The notes under the pieces are model-generated. The model saw only the letters and a list, made by a program, of their open reading frames with translations, searched no databases and had not been told where the DNA came from. Shown in pieces: positions 43,503 to 43,656 of a stretch of 43,656 bases of DNA (positions within the stretch are counted from its first letter, which is position 1; the number at the start of each line of letters is the position of its first letter). The translations under genes and the position numbers were made by a program. Origin of the DNA: Pseudomonadota bacterium (GTDB lineage: Bacteria > Myxococcota_A > Polyangia > GCA-2747355); the NCBI GenBank assembly GCA_002747355.1, contig PDPC01000007.1, positions 1 to 43,656 on the forward strand, read 5' to 3'.

Positions 43503-43656
43503 CTAGAGCGCTGATCAGCTTACCGGATCGAGCTGCGCGAAGGATGCGAAATCACGCCGTAGGAGCGAGAAGGGCGCCTGCTGGTAGCAAGCAACCGACG
43601 AGCGACAACCGCTGTGATTTCGCAGACCAGCGCGGCGACGGGAGGTAAGTTGGTCA
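43503..43656 (+). repeat. MITE-like palindromic element, copy D (cut by window end)
   Basis: Starts CTAGAGCGCTGATCAGC and runs to the window end at GGAGGTAAGTTGGTCA. Only about nine bases of the far terminus are missing if it matches copy B (expected full length ~163 bp). It is the best-preserved copy for deriving a consensus. Confidence 0.85.

Overview
The window looks like the replication-origin neighbourhood of a GC-rich deltaproteobacterial chromosome, most likely Myxococcota or a close relative. The evidence is the gene set (dnaA, dnaN, recF and gyrB facing rpmH, rnpA, yidD, yidC, jag and mnmE), a parS site of the form TGTTCCACGTGGAACA as known from myxobacteria, a eukaryote-like Ser/Thr kinase, a histone H1-like Lys/Ala/Pro protein, and long receiver/DUF4388 proteins. 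This placement is inferred from gene content. No phage, plasmid, CRISPR, rRNA or tRNA feature was recognised.

Layout. 1-2205: dispersed palindromic elements, a small membrane protein, an H1-like gene and an AT-rich, repeat-bearing intergenic stretch. 2206-3735: leucyl aminopeptidase, converging on gyrB. 4189-11194: leftward block dnaA > dnaN > recF > gyrB, with an unusually long dnaA-dnaN gap (9038-9850) holding 13-bp iteron-like repeats, DnaA-box-like motifs and one complete palindromic element. 11195-11764: the dnaA/rpmH divergent interval, the classical oriC position. 11765-17771: rightward rpmH-rnpA-yidD-yidC-jag-mnmE, then a degenerate BioD-like P-loop protein between two parS sites. 18247-19149: leftward rsmG carrying an in-frame insertion that contains a dispersed repeat. 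19336-27104: rightward Ser/Thr kinase, HEAT-repeat protein, a 1131-residue receiver/DUF4388 membrane protein, tsaD, rsmA and a DUF2085 membrane protein. 27284-29097: ECF sigma factor and putative anti-sigma factor. 29409-32902: NfeD-like protein and two flotillin-like SPFH paralogues. 42491-32995 (leftward): YbhN-like membrane protein, M48 metalloprotease, membrane-anchored dynamin-like GTPase, unknown protein, TPR-dynamin-like GTPase, RNase HII and NAD kinase. The right end has a single-domain response regulator, a tail-anchored protein and another palindromic element.

How it works together. The left half is housekeeping: replication initiation, clamp, gyrase, ribosome and RNase P components, membrane insertion, tRNA/rRNA modification and centromere sites. 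The right half is membrane and envelope biology: flotillin microdomains, and a GTPase pair coupled to a membrane protease. The most notable signals are (i) a ~163-bp palindromic MITE-like family bounded by CTAG whose ends supply the stop codons of two genes including dnaA, (ii) a second repeat family exapted into rsmG, (iii) a BioD-like pseudoenzyme candidate flanked by parS sites without parAB, (iv) the two-GTPase/M48/unknown-protein operon, and (v) many short tandem repeats in gene leaders, including a perfect 11 x 9-bp array inside nadK.
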